Source: Malacoplasma iowae
Lineage (GTDB): Bacteria > Bacillota_I > Bacilli_A > Mycoplasmatales > Mycoplasmoidaceae
Length of the DNA: 64,000 nucleotides
Direction of reading: 5' to 3'
NCBI RefSeq assembly: GCF_900660615.1
Contig: NZ_LR215023.1
Coordinates: forward strand, 868,001-932,000
Part shown: positions 1 to 10,090 of the stretch, in pieces
Position numbering within the stretch: the first letter of the stretch is position 1
How the letters are laid out: every line of letters starts with the position of its first letter
Made by a program: the position numbers and the translations under genes
Notes under the pieces: generated by a model
Databases searched by the model: none
Told to the model about the DNA's origin: nothing
The model's input: the letters and a program-made list of their open reading frames with translations, nothing else

Positions 1-77
1 AGTGTAGAACTTGTAGCCAATAGTCCAGCACCTAATAGTGAAAATAATTTAGATTTGTTTAACTTTTTAATCCTCAT
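1..77 (-). CDS. Secreted or surface protein, N-terminal fragment
   Basis: Only the first 25 codons lie in the window; the gene runs off the left edge. The start ATG (75-77) follows a GAGG ribosome-binding site about 7 bases upstream. The visible peptide begins with a basic stretch (MRIKKLNKSK) followed by a hydrophobic run (LFSLLGAGLLATS), which is a signal peptide or membrane anchor. It lies 27 bases downstream of the HIT gene on the same strand, so the two are probably co-transcribed. Whether it is a lipoprotein cannot be seen because any lipobox would be further left. Function not assignable. Confidence 0.6.
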   Translation of the reverse strand, partial: MRIKKLNKSKLFSLLGAGLLATSST

Positions 78-104
78 CGTTATACCTCAACAAAACCCAA
101 AATA

Positions 105-548
105 CTATTTAATTGTATATTTAGATTTAGCAATTTTTTCAAAAACTAAATCAATATCTTCAAGATATCTTTTTGATTTATCAATAGCATTTTCTAAAAT
201 AAAACCTTCATTCTTTGCATATTTTGGAATAATGTGCAAATGAAAATGTTTAACAACTTGTCCTGCAATATCTTTTTCATTGCTTAAATAATTAATCCCT
301 CATGGGTTTAATTTACTATTATTAAGTTTTTTAACAATTTGTTTAGTTAACAACATTACTGCAACTAAATATTCATCATCACATGAACTAAAATCTTGAT
401 AGTGTTCTTTTGGAATAACTAAAATATGTCCATCACTTACTGGATCTATATCCATAAAAGCTAAAGCTTTTTGATTCTCAGCAATTAATTTAGAAGGAAT
501 TTCTCCATTAATAATCTTACAAAATATGCAATCTTTGTTGTGAACCAT
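105..548 (-). CDS. HIT-family nucleotide hydrolase
   Basis: A 147-aa histidine-triad protein, the usual length for the Hint branch. The N-terminus MVHNKDCIFCKIINGEIPS is the classic HIT opening, IDPVSDGHILVIPK forms the central strand region, and the active-site triad HFHLHIIP appears after one TGA-encoded Trp at 300-302; reading TGA as stop would remove the catalytic motif. HIT proteins hydrolyse purine nucleoside phosphoramidates or similar adenylated substrates in the cytosol. It starts an operon-like pair with the secreted protein gene below 77. In many mycoplasmas a HIT gene sits next to surface lipoprotein genes, which is consistent here. Confident in family, not in physiological substrate. 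Confidence 0.93.
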
Positions 549-679
549 TACAATACCTTAATTTTTTTATTAATTTATTATAGTTTATTAATATGCCTAT
601 ATCAAAATAAATTCAAGTTTTTTTGCAAAACATTTTTACTTCAATTGTTTTTTATATTCAAAACTTTTCTATTTTTATA

Positions 680-685
680 TATAAT
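680..685 (+). promoter_or_regulatory. -10 box of the SRP RNA promoter
   Basis: TATAAT lies 6 bases before the G at 692, where the pairing 5' end of the SRP RNA begins. The block TATAATAATAAAG is nearly the same as the one in front of the RNA candidate at 38546 (TATAATAATAATG). No convincing -35 box was seen. Confidence 0.65.
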
Positions 686-690
686 AATAA

Positions 691-770
691 AGACATCACA
701 ACATTAGTGGCGAATCGTGTCAGGCCAGAAATGGAGCAGCACTAAGTTTTAACTTTTGTGTGTGGTGTCT
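691..770 (+). ncRNA. ffs: Signal recognition particle RNA (4.5S/scRNA)
   Basis: The 80-base transcript has ends that pair (GACATCAC at 692-699 with GTGGTGTC at 762-769) and the SRP domain IV core GUCAGGCCAGAAAUGGAGCAGC at about 719-740, with the hallmark GUCAGG, asymmetric loop and GGAGCAGC. It is the short, Alu-less form usual in Mollicutes. It binds Ffh for co-translational targeting of membrane proteins. It is one of few plus-strand genes here, with its own promoter and terminator. Confidence 0.92.
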
Positions 771-789
771 ATTTTTATTTACTTAACAA

Positions 790-818
790 AAGGATGCAAA
801 TCTAAGCATCCTTTTTTA
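790..818 (+). terminator. Rho-independent terminator of SRP RNA
   Basis: Stem AAGGATGC/GCATCCTT (790-797 with 806-813) followed by a T-run. It abuts the recR stop codon at 819 on the other strand, so the two convergent genes share this end. Confidence 0.8.
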
Positions 819-1424
819 TTATTCCATTTTTGTTTTATTTTTAATCGAAAACTTTAACGATTCTCAATCTATATAATCAATTGATGCATTTAATGGAATA
901 CCCAAAGCTAATCTATAAAACTCAATATTAAAGTTTTTTTCTTTTAAATAGTTTTTAATGTATTTTGCTGTTAATTCACCATTAGTTGTCATATTGGTGG
1001 CAATTAAAATTTCATTAATATTGAAATTATTAATAGTTTGTTCTAATTGGTCAAGTTTCATATTTTTTATAGAATCTTTGTTTTTATAATCAAGTTCATT
1101 TTTTAAAATAAAATATGTTCCATAAAAAGATTCAGATGATTCAATTTTATATAAATCATCAATAGAGCTCACAATACATAGTTTGTGATTATGTCTATCA
1201 CTGTTTTTACAAATATCACAACTAAAACTATTTACAACCATATTATTACAATACTGACAAAATTTAATTCTTGTTTTTGCTTCAATTATTCTATTAACAA
1301 GTTCATTAAAATATTCTTTATCACTATTGATTAAATGATTAGCAATTTTATTTGCACTTTTAGTTGAAACTGTTGGTAGAGATTTTAATGCATCTATTAA
1401 ATATTCATACTCTTTAACTTTCAT
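819..1424 (-). CDS. recR: Recombination mediator protein RecR
   Basis: A 201-aa protein of normal RecR length once the TGA (861-863) near the C-terminus is read as Trp. It has the helix-hairpin-helix segment LPTVSTKSANKIANHLI near residues 16-32, the four-cysteine zinc site CQYC...CDIC, and the start of a Toprim fold (LCIVSSIDDLYKIE). RecR works with RecO to load RecA onto gapped DNA. It is third in the dnaX-ybaB-recR series, an arrangement conserved in Firmicutes, and starts 2 bases after the ybaB stop, suggesting translational coupling. Confidence 0.95.
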
Positions 1425-1426
1425 AA

Positions 1427-1720
1427 TTAAAATGGAAGACCAGGAATAGAAATGTTTGTTATTTTGTCTTTTTCCTTACTAACATTTTCAATAGCTTCAT
1501 TGATTGCTTCACAAACCATTTCTTCTAACATGTTTTTGTCTTCTGGATCAACAAGTTGTTTATCAATATCTATTGATATAATTTGTAAACTACCTTTAAG
1601 TTTTACATTTATATATTTTTTGTAATTAAATTCAAATTCTTTTTCATCAAATTCTTTAAGTTTTTTTTCCATACTTGCTTGAAGTTTTTTAGCTTCAGCC
1701 ATCATTTTTTGAATGTTCAT
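1427..1720 (-). CDS. ybaB: YbaB/EbfC-family nucleoid-associated protein
   Basis: A 97-aa protein beginning MNIQKMMAEAKKLQASMEKK, the amphipathic N-terminal helix characteristic of this family, and ending with the typical glycine/proline tail (IPGLPF). Family members form dimers that bind DNA. Position between dnaX and recR is the standard neighbourhood. No TGA codons. Gap to dnaX stop is 3 bases. Confidence 0.92.
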   Translation of the reverse strand: MNIQKMMAEAKKLQASMEKKLKEFDEKEFEFNYKKYINVKLKGSLQIISIDIDKQLVDPEDKNMLEEMVCEAINEAIENVSKEKDKITNISIPGLPF

Positions 1721-1723
1721 ATA

Positions 1724-4267
1724 TTACTCCTCTTCTATCTCATCACCTAATATACTAATTGCTAAATCTTTCATAGTAGTATTAGATTTATTGGCTTTAT
1801 CAATTAAATCATTAATTTCTACATCATTTAATTTCTTTTTGTTTTTTAAATGTTGTTTATATTTTTCTGTTAGTTCAGTTGCAGTTTCTGTTGTCATTCC
1901 TATAACTTTATAAATTTTGCCAAATGTATTTTTTAGATAAACTAAAAATTTAGGGTTTGTTGAAACTACATTTAAGTTTTTAGCACTAACTTCATTTTCA
2001 AATAATAATATCATTCCATTGTTTGATGCTAATAAAATATTTTTAGCTTCTTTAAAATATACATCATCAGCATTTATAGTTACAGATTTTTTTATTTTTT
2101 CTAAAACTTGTGATGCATTTGTTTTATTATCATTGTTTTTGTTGTCTGCAATTTGGAAAAATAATTTTTCTCTATCTAAACCACTACTTAATTTTTTTAA
2201 TTTTTTTTCTAGTTCTAAATCAAGTTCATCTTTAGTGTCTGATTTTGGATTTTCTTTAATATTTTTGCTTTCTATTTGATTATCTTTGTTATTTTCAATT
2301 ACTTGTTTTTTTTCTTGTTTGTTTATTGAATTTATTTCATTAGATTTATTATTAGTTTTTTGATCAATTAAATAATCATTATTACTATTATCATTAAAAT
2401 CTAATGTAAACAAATTTGGTTCTGATGGTTTTGAATCATCATTATTTTTTTTAGTTTTTTTAGATTGTTTATTATCTGTTGGTTTATCGTTGAAATTGTT
2501 TTTTAATTCTAATTCAGTTATTTTTTCTGCATCAACAATTGTTTCAGGTTTAATTTTAGTTTGTGCATCAAAATTATGTTTAACTTGTGATAATTTATAT
2601 TTATTTGTCTTAAATGATTTGTTAATCAATGCATCTAAAATTGTAATCTTTTTGTTGTCTTTTATTTTTTCAATTTCATTTTCAGTTTCTGGCAATGTAT
2701 TTACTAGATTATAATCATCTAGTTTATTTGACTTTTTGTTTACTGATTCTTTTTGTTGTTTTGTTTCTTGGATTTTTACAACACTAGTTTTAGTGTTTTC
2801 TTTGTTTTCTAATTCAAGTTTATTATCTTTTTTTGTTTCAGTTTTATTTACTTGTTCTTGTTTTTCTTTTTTAATTTCTTTTTTTTCAGATTCAACTATA
2901 GGTTTTTTAATTTCTGTTTCTGCTTTAATTTCTTTTTTTTCTGTTTTTAAAATAGTTTGGTTATCATTAACAGATGTTTTTTCTTGTTCTATGTTATTTT
3001 TATTTCCAATAACTTTTTTATTAAAAACATCTTCCAAAGCTACTTGTTTAAATTGAACTTCTTTATTATTTATTGTTTGAGTTTCAACAATATTACTTTT
3101 GTTTTCAACTTGTTTTCTTAGTTGATCCATATTATTTTTATTTTCATTTAAATTCGTTTTAACATCATTGACACTAATGAAATTATCAAAATCAAATATT
3201 TTAGATGCAGAAAGTGAAGTTAATTCAAAATAAAATTTTTGATCTGAAGCATATTTCATCTTGTATAAAGCATCTTGTCATAATTCAATAAACTTAACTA
3301 AGAATTTTGGTTGAATATTAATAAAATCAACATTAACTTTAGACAATACTTTTATAAGTTTTTCATTTTTTGTTTTTTCATATATTAATTTATCAAATAA
3401 AATTTCAATTATATCTTTTGCTAATTGGAAAAAGTTAACACCTTTTGATTCATAGTTATCAATACTATTTAATATTTTTTCATATTGAGAATTAACAATA
3501 TTTTTTATAAGTTCAATTCTTTCTTCTAAATCTACAAGTCCAAACACTTCATTCACATCTTTTGAAGTGATATTTGAATTAGTATAAATATCTAATTGAT
3601 TTAAAAAAGTTAAAGCATCTCTTGCGCTACCATCTGCTAATACAGTAAGTTTTTTTAATGATTCATCATCTATTTTAATATTTTCATTTTCACAAGTTTT
3701 TTTAATAGTTGTTATGATTTCAAAATTATTTAATTTTGATAAATTAAGTCTTTGACATCTTGATAGTATAGTTAAAGGAAATTTATGTGGTTCTGTAGTT
3801 GCAAAAATAAACACTAAATGTTTTGGAGGTTCTTCCAATGTTTTTAAAAAAGCATTTCAAGCTCCTGTTGTTAGCATATGAGCTTCATCGATTATATAAA
3901 CTTTTTTAAATAAATCTGCTGGTAAGTAAGAAATATTTTCAATTATTGATCTAACTTCATTTACACCATTATTACTTGCTGCATCCATTTCAACAACATC
4001 CATTGTTTGATTCATATCTATTAATTTACAACTTGGACAATTGTTGCAGCAATCACCAGCTTGAGAATTAGTACAATTAATTGCTTTTGCAAAAATTTTT
4101 GCAATAGATGTTTTACCTATACCTCTTGGACCAGATAATATATAAGCATGTCCAACCTTATTTGCCATTACTGTATTTTTTAGTGTTTGAATGACAAAAG
4201 ATTGTCCCTCAACATCACAAAATGATTTAGGACGATATTTACGGTAAAAAGCAACACTCATTGACAT
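1724..4267 (-). CDS. dnaX: DNA polymerase III gamma/tau subunit
   Basis: An 847-aa clamp-loader subunit spread over three stretches joined by TGA-Trp codons near 3854-3856 and 3275-3277, all in one frame. Domains: AAA+ with Walker A GPRGIGKT (residues 46-53), a zinc-binding cluster CTNSQAGDCCNNCPSC, Walker B IIDEAH, and the sensor region IFATTEPHK. After residue about 340 comes a roughly 300-residue tract very rich in Lys, Glu and Asn with short KKE/TETKK-like repeats, then a folded C-terminal region. It is therefore much longer than a gamma-type subunit. Start chosen at the ATG 6 bases after AAGGAG. First gene of dnaX-ybaB-recR. Confidence 0.95.
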
Positions 4268-4351
4268 AGTTTTCTCCTTAAAAACAATCCTTTTTATTAT
4301 AGATTTAAATGAAATAAATTGATGAACAACTTAAAAATAATAAAAAAAAAT

Positions 4352-4377
4352 ATTGATACCATAAAAATTGTATCAAT
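4352..4377. repeat. Target-site duplication of IS copy 1, left
   Basis: A 26-bp sequence repeated exactly at 5539-5564. It is itself palindromic (ATTGATAC...GTATCAAT), i.e. the stem-loop of a terminator. On the minus strand the undisturbed site would read fur stop, hairpin, T-run, so it is the original fur terminator. Confidence 0.93.
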
Positions 4378-5538
4378 GCTCGACTGACATGTGAAGTGCA
4401 ACACTCGAAAAAGAGTGTGCACTTCATTTGTTTTGTTTGTAAGTGTTCACTAATAAAAAGATAATGAATATTAGGAGTGCTTATGAAAACTTATAAACAT
4501 TTAACAAAAGAAGAAAGATGCTTAATTTATTTTCTTTGAAATAAAGAAAAATATTCTATGAATAAGATTGCAAAAATCTTAAATAAAAACAAATCAACAA
4601 TATCAAGAGAGTTGAAGAGAAACACATCTTCAGCAGGAATTTATTATTCATCATCTGCTCACAAAAAATACATTAGAAGAAAATCAAATTGTCATATGTT
4701 TTTTATGTTGAAGTACAAAAACTTCACAGATCTTTTTATTCAAAAATTTAATCCTAAATCTCATGGTGTAGAAGCTACAATTTTTTGAATAAAAGAAAAC
4801 TATCCATTAGTTAAAGTTCCAAGTGCTAGGCAAGTATTTAGATGAATCAATAGCAAGATTTGAAAGATACAAAGAAGAGATTGTTTAAGAAGAAAATATG
4901 TTAAAGAAAAAAGAAGAAAAATAGGTATATTTTCTAAAATTTATGGAAAATACTGCATTCCTTATAGTCTAAGACCAGAAAAGATAAACAATAGAAAAGA
5001 ATTTGGACATTGAGAAGCTGATCTAATAGTTAGTAAAAGGCAAAGTGGTTATTACCACTTATTAACATTAGTAGAAAGAAAAACAAGGTTGGCAATTATT
5101 AGAAAAATAAAAGGGAAAAACGCTAGATCAATGATGGCTAAAATGTATACCATTATTCGAGATGAAAAACTCCCAATAAAAAGCATCACTGTTGATAATG
5201 GGTTAGAGTTTCAAATGATGGGAATAACTGCAAAACAATTCAACTTTAAAGTTTATTATTGCCAACCTTATTCTTCATTCCAAAGAGGGTCCAAGGAGAA
5301 CATAAATGGGATAGTTAGAAGATGATATAAAAAAGGAACTGACTTCAGTTTAGTAAGTGAAGATAAAATAAAAACTCTTGAATGAAAAGTAAACAACATC
5401 CCAAGAAAAATGTTTGGTTATAAAACAGCTTACCAAATGTATCAAGAAAATATTTAAAACAAAAAACTCTCAACTTATATTTCAAAGTCGAGAGTTTAAT
5501 GTAACATTGAAGTGTTGCACTTCACATGTCAGTTAGGG
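4378..5538 (+). mobile_element. IS30-family insertion sequence (IS1630-like), copy 1
   Basis: An 1161-bp element with inverted ends sharing TGACATGTGAAGTGCAACAC (left at 4385, right ending at 5531, complement), a single transposase gene, and a 26-bp target duplication. Outermost bases are GCTCGAC on the transposase-5' side and ...GTTAGGG on the other. Just inside the left end a hairpin (4393-4424) forms from the repeat itself, and inside the right end AAACTCTC/GAGAGTTT pairs. Two other copies at 20585 and 37187 are nearly the same length. Long, variable, palindromic target duplications are the known signature of IS1630 from Mycoplasma fermentans. Confidence 0.93.
4483..5457 (+). CDS. IS30-family transposase, copy 1
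   Basis: A 324-aa intact transposase when TGA is read as Trp. N-terminal helix-turn-helix MNKIAKILNKNKSTISRELKR is the IS30 signature; the DDE catalytic residues fall in HWEADLI, TVDNGLEF and QRGSKENINGIVRR. Start ATG follows AGGAG. Compared with copies 2 and 3 it carries several substitutions (for example K instead of N in the QRGS-EN motif, Tyr instead of Asp near GRI...KI-GKYC), so it represents an older or separate insertion. Confidence 0.94.
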
Positions 5539-5564
5539 ATTGATACCATAAAAATTGTATCAAT
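5539..5564. repeat. Target-site duplication of IS copy 1, right
   Basis: Exact copy of 4352-4377. It remains immediately downstream of fur, so a hairpin still follows the fur stop codon, though the T-run that made it a terminator is now on the other side of the element. Confidence 0.93.
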
Positions 5565-5573
5565 ATAATTTAA

Positions 5574-5999
5574 TTAATCATCTTTAGGTTTTGCAAGTAT
5601 TTCAATTTTAATGTTATGAAAATCCAAATTGTGTTTATTTAATATTTCAATTAGTTCTTTTTTAACAGATTCTGGCATTTTTTCTTTAATGTTCTTTTTT
5701 TGTTCAATACAATTGATGTGAATATGTAAATTATTTTTATCAACTATTTCATATAGTTGGTTTTTAGATTCATAATTAGCATAAATATCAACTAATCCTT
5801 CTTTTATAAGAAGATCAATTGTATTGTAAACGCTTGCTGTATTAATGGTTTTATTTCTAGATTTAATATGATTAACAATATCTTGAATTGAATGACTATG
5901 AAAATCATCATTTAAACAATTTAAAATTTCCATACGACTTTTTGTTAATCTATATTGCTGATCATTTAATTTTTTAATATATTTATCATTATGTGACAT
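5574..5999 (-). CDS. Fur-family metal-responsive repressor
   Basis: A 141-aa protein with the Fur winged helix (QQYRLTKSRMEILNCL; TINTASVYNTIDLLIKEGLV) and a metal-binding hinge LHIHINC. The usual CxxC structural-zinc pairs are absent: only one cysteine follows the His motif (CIEQKKN). It could be Fur, PerR or Zur-like; the sequence alone does not decide which. It is 3 bases downstream of nfo and co-transcribed, suggesting a link between metal or oxidative stress sensing and base-damage repair. Length is normal for the family. Confidence 0.88.
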   Translation of the reverse strand: MSHNDKYIKKLNDQQYRLTKSRMEILNCLNDDFHSHSIQDIVNHIKSRNKTINTASVYNTIDLLIKEGLVDIYANYESKNQLYEIVDKNNLHIHINCIEQKKNIKEKMPESVKKELIEILNKHNLDFHNIKIEILAKPKDD

Positions 6000-6002
6000 A
6001 AT

Positions 6003-6869
6003 CTAATCCACTAAAGTAAATTTTTTATTAATCAAATTTTGTATTTCTGTTTTATATATTGGTTTATCATTACGATATGGTGTCTCTAAAATTTTTGGAA
6101 CATGAGCTATTCTCTCATTATGGACTCAACTTACAAGAACATCAAAACCAATTTTTCCATACCCAATGTTTTCATGTCTATCTTTTCTTGCACCACGATC
6201 ATTTTTAGAATCATTTAAATGAATTACTTTTAAATAATCTAATCCGATTATTTTATCAAATTCATCTAATATTTTATCTGGATCTGATATATCATATCCA
6301 GCTTCATGAATATGACAAGTATCTAAACAAACTGCTATTCTTTTTTTATTTTCAACTAAATCAATAATATCTTTAAGTTCTTGAAACGTAATACCAACTT
6401 CAGTTCCCTTGCCAGCCATTGTTTCAATACAAATAATGACATCATTTTTAGTTTTTTCAAATGTTTTATTAATACCATCAGCTATTAATTTAATAGCTTC
6501 ATTTCGATCAAGTGTCAAACTACTTCCAGGATGTAAAACAATTTTATCTGATCCAATTTCATAAGTTCTATTAACTTCATTTATAAGTTTTTCTAAACCA
6601 AGTTTTCTTGTTTCAACTTTTGGAGAACAAAGGTTGATTAAATATGGTGCATGAACTATTAAATTAGATTTTTCAATTGTATTTTTTTCCATTAAAGCAT
6701 GTGCTTGTTTAACAACTTCTTGATCTATTTCTTTTCTGTTGAAATTTTGTGGCGGTCCTGTAAACACCATCAAACAATTTGCATTGTATTCAATTGTTTC
6801 ATTAACACTTCCAATTAAATAATCTTTTGATTTAAAACCTACATGACTTCCTAATAATATTTTTTTCAT
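6003..6869 (-). CDS. nfo: Endonuclease IV (AP endonuclease)
   Basis: A 288-aa TIM-barrel AP endonuclease, normal length after reading one TGA-Trp (6123-6125). Metal-ligand motifs are present: NLIVHAPYLINL, VLHPGS, CIETMAGKGTE, CLDTCHIHEAGYD and HLNDSKNDRGARKDRHENIGYG. It cleaves 5' to abasic sites in DNA and needs a trinuclear zinc centre. GGAG precedes the ATG by about 8 bases. Downstream partner is the Fur-family gene. Confidence 0.95.
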
Positions 6870-6990
6870 ATTCTGTTCTCCAATTCAGTAACTATTAAAT
6901 GATACTTGATAAATTTTTAATAAGTTTATATTTTTCAAAACAACTAATAACCACTAAATAAATTTAGATATAAAAATATCATTAATATAA

Positions 6991-7040
6991 AAACTATAGA
7001 AAAAATATCAACTAATTTTTAAAAAAATGATCTATAGTTT
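6991..7040 (-). terminator. Probable terminator after the PEPCK-like gene
   Basis: AAACTATAG and CTATAGTTT (6991-6999 and 7032-7040) pair across a long AT loop, with TTTTATATT following on the minus strand. The stem includes the stop codon of the PEPCK-like gene. The long loop makes this only moderately convincing. The rest of 6870-7031 holds no gene. Confidence 0.45.
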
Positions 7041-8741
7041 TTCAATTAATTTAAGTAATAGGTTTGCTGATTCTTTTAAACCTTTGTTATTGTCATTTTT
7101 AATACCAAGCTTTGTAAAAATTTGTCCAACGTAAACTTTTTTTGCAAACATTATTTCAAAGATGTTATCAATTATAGTTTCAGTTTCACTTTGTTTTTGA
7201 ACACAACCAAAAGGATTAGCAAAAAAACTTTTTGTTATACCAACTTCATTAGTTGTACCAATAGCAAATCTTTTACCATCACAAAATACATTTTTTGCTT
7301 CTTGAATTGATTCAAATTTTTGAATTCCTGTTTTATCATCATAATTGTTTGCATATAAAAACATGTCAACCGAATATTTTTTTGAAATATTTTCAAAAGT
7401 ATTTACTGGAATAATAACCCTTGCATTAAGGTTTTTATCTGCATTATAAAAAATACTTCTATCAATATTTTTAAATTGCGTTTCTTTTTCTAAATCATCA
7501 AGCCTTAAAAAAGCCCCGATTTCAGTACCTGATGCTAAAATGTTATTACCATTATTTTCAAAACTTCCCATATCATCGAAAATAACATCCATTTTCTCTA
7601 TTTTGTTTTTTCCAATAATATTAAGCATTTCTATTGTTTCACTTTTACCAGTACCAGAATCACCCATAAAAACAATGTTTTTAGGTTTTTTATTTTTTAA
7701 TTTAATTGTAATCATTGAACCATGAACTGGCAGAATCCCTTTTTGGATATTTGATAAATTGTGTAAAGTTAAAATCATTTTTTTCATATATCCAAAATAA
7801 TCATTTTGTTTTTGGTGTGATATACAACCAAAATATGTTTCTGAATTTGAATCATAATAATAAGAATTATTTAAGCTAACATCTTGCATTCCAAAAAACA
7901 AAATAAGATCAGGTTTTTTATTTGTGTATTCTTCAACTTTAGCAATTTCAAACAAGTTTGAAAGACCTATGGCATTAAATACAAAATCTCTATGAAAATA
8001 AATGAAACCTAAATTGCTATTTATTTTTATTGGATAACATAATCAATCATCAATATTTTCACTATTTTTAAATGATTCAAAAATATTAACACTTGTTTCT
8101 TTAAAACTTCCAACCCTTTTATTTGAGTTAGTTTTTAAAAACAATGGTGTTCTTAACATTAATGATGTAATAAAATTAATTTTTTGTAAAAATTCATATT
8201 CTCCATAATTTCATTTAACAAAAGAAATTACACCACAACCATTTGTACCAGCATTTAATTGACGGTAAATAACATTTGATTTACCTTGAATTTTTTCTTC
8301 AATATTTCTATAAAAAGAAAGCATTAATTTGTTGAAATTGTTGTCAACGTCAATAAAGTTCATTCCGTTTACAGAATATGATGGTTGATAAACAAATCCT
8401 ATTCTTAATTTTTCTCTATAAAAGTTATAAAGATTTTCAAATAGTTCTAAACATAAAGAATTATCTTTTGTATAGTAAGAATTAATTTGTTTGTAATCAT
8501 TAATAAGACAACTTAATAAGAAAGAAGTGTAGTTTTTAATAACAGTGTTTTTTGAAAGTTTTTTGTTTTGCACAAGATAACTAAATAATACAGGTTTAAA
8601 TTTTTTTAAATAGTTGTAATAATCATTAAGTATTATTTTAAATGCTTCACTTTTCAAAATTTCAATTTCGTTTTTTGGAAATACTCTTGAATAGTTAATT
8701 AATACTATATCTTCATATTTATAAAATTTATTTGTTTTCAT
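7032..8741 (-). CDS. PEP carboxykinase/HPr-kinase-like P-loop protein with unknown N-terminal domain
   Basis: A 569-aa protein. Roughly the first 260 residues match nothing I recognise. The C-terminal half has a kinase-type P-loop GDSGTGKSET (about residues 360-369), a preceding conserved HGS, and IFDDMG (about 388-392), followed by GTEIGAFLRLDDLEK; this combination belongs to the PEPCK-ATP/HPrK fold. It is too divergent, and too lacking in recognisable oxaloacetate-site motifs, to call a true PEP carboxykinase; a small-molecule or protein kinase is as likely. Its start overlaps the aminotransferase gene by 14 bases, implying coupled translation. Two TGA-Trp codons. Confidence 0.75.
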
Positions 8742-9984
8742 TTTTTATAACCTCATCAATGATAGTTTTTATTTTAACTGGTAAATTTTCACATTCATTC
8801 ATATTTAAACTACATATTGCAATTCTTATACCTTCTTTATATAAAACAGCAAAAATATTATTATCCATTAGTTTTTGGTGTAATAATTTATTGTTTTTTA
8901 TATATCCTGGAATAGTTAAGAAAAATCCTTGGTTATCATTTGGGTATACTTCTAAACCAACTCTATTAGCATGGTAGTTAAAAGTTTTAAATCTTTTTTC
9001 TAAAAGATCTATATATTTTTGTTTTTCTTCTAAATATAAATTAAAATTGTGATTATATAATTTAACCAATGTTTCAACAGCGCCATGATTCACACTGCCC
9101 CATAAGCTTCTACATCTTACTTTAAAGCTATTGTAAATTTGATCAACAAGTTTTTGATCTTTATTGTATATAACAACAGCACCAAGTCTCATTCCATAAA
9201 AACTCAAAGTTTTAGAATAACTAACACAAAACAACCATACAATATTTTTATTTAAATTTTTTAGTAAATTCATATATTGTTTTGTTTGGTAAACATCTTT
9301 TGCATATTCAATATATGCAACATCATTTAAAACAACTATTTTTTTATTTCTTGATAACTCATTTAAAAAATCAATAAGTTTTTTTCATTCATAGTAGTTC
9401 ATTGAATAAGATGTTGGATTATGTAATGGATCATTTAAATAAATACAAATCTTTTTGTGCTTATTAGCTGCTGCTTTAATAGCATTAATTAAGTTAGATA
9501 CATCAAACTCATTATTTTTATTAAATAAATCAAACTCATAAACTTTAATATTATTTTCTTGAGTTATTAATTTCACAGGTTCTCATTTAAGTGAAGGCAT
9601 AATAATACAATCATCATTATCAAGTAAAGTGTTTAAACCTAAAAACAATGCACCAGTTCCACCAGCTGTTGCAACAACTTTTGAATCATATAAAAAGTCA
9701 TAATTTAAAAATAAAATCTTTTTAGTGATTTCAGTAAATTCATCACCACCATCAATTTGTGGTGTGTACGATGCTTTTGTTGCATTAGAAACATCATTAT
9801 TAAAAGAATTAAAAACAGTATTAAATGAAACAATTTTTTTATTTTCATCATATAATGTGCCAACTGTTGCATCTATAACTTTTTTATTTCCATATTTTTC
9901 TCTTGCTTGTTTTGCTAAATTAAAAACTGGAAAAACATTATCTATGTATATAATCTCTTTTTTAGATTTATTAATGAAACTCAT
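8728..9984 (-). CDS. PLP-dependent aspartate/aromatic-type aminotransferase
   Basis: A 418-aa fold-type I aminotransferase. The PLP lysine is K258 in SYSKTLSFYGMRLG, with the phosphate-binding Arg eight residues on; ATAGGTGAL is the cofactor phosphate loop and NDPLHNPTSYS the substrate/cofactor Asn region. Two TGA-Trp codons join the pieces. Members exchange amino groups between aspartate or aromatic amino acids and 2-oxoacids. Most mycoplasmas have few amino-acid enzymes, so its job here is unclear. A GGAGG lies 12 bases before the ATG, an unusually long spacing. Overlaps the kinase-like gene downstream. Confidence 0.88.
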
Positions 9985-10059
9985 AATTATGTTTAGCCTC
10001 CATTTAATACAACATACAATAATTTTATTATGTAATATTGAATATTTTAAAAATAAAAA

Positions 10060-10084
10060 AACTTATAGCTATTAGCTATAAGTT
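10060..10084 (-). terminator. Terminator of topA
   Basis: AACTTATAGCT/AGCTATAAGTT hairpin followed on the minus strand by TTTTTTTATTTTT, just after the topA stop. Confidence 0.85.
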
Positions 10085-10090
10085 AATAAA

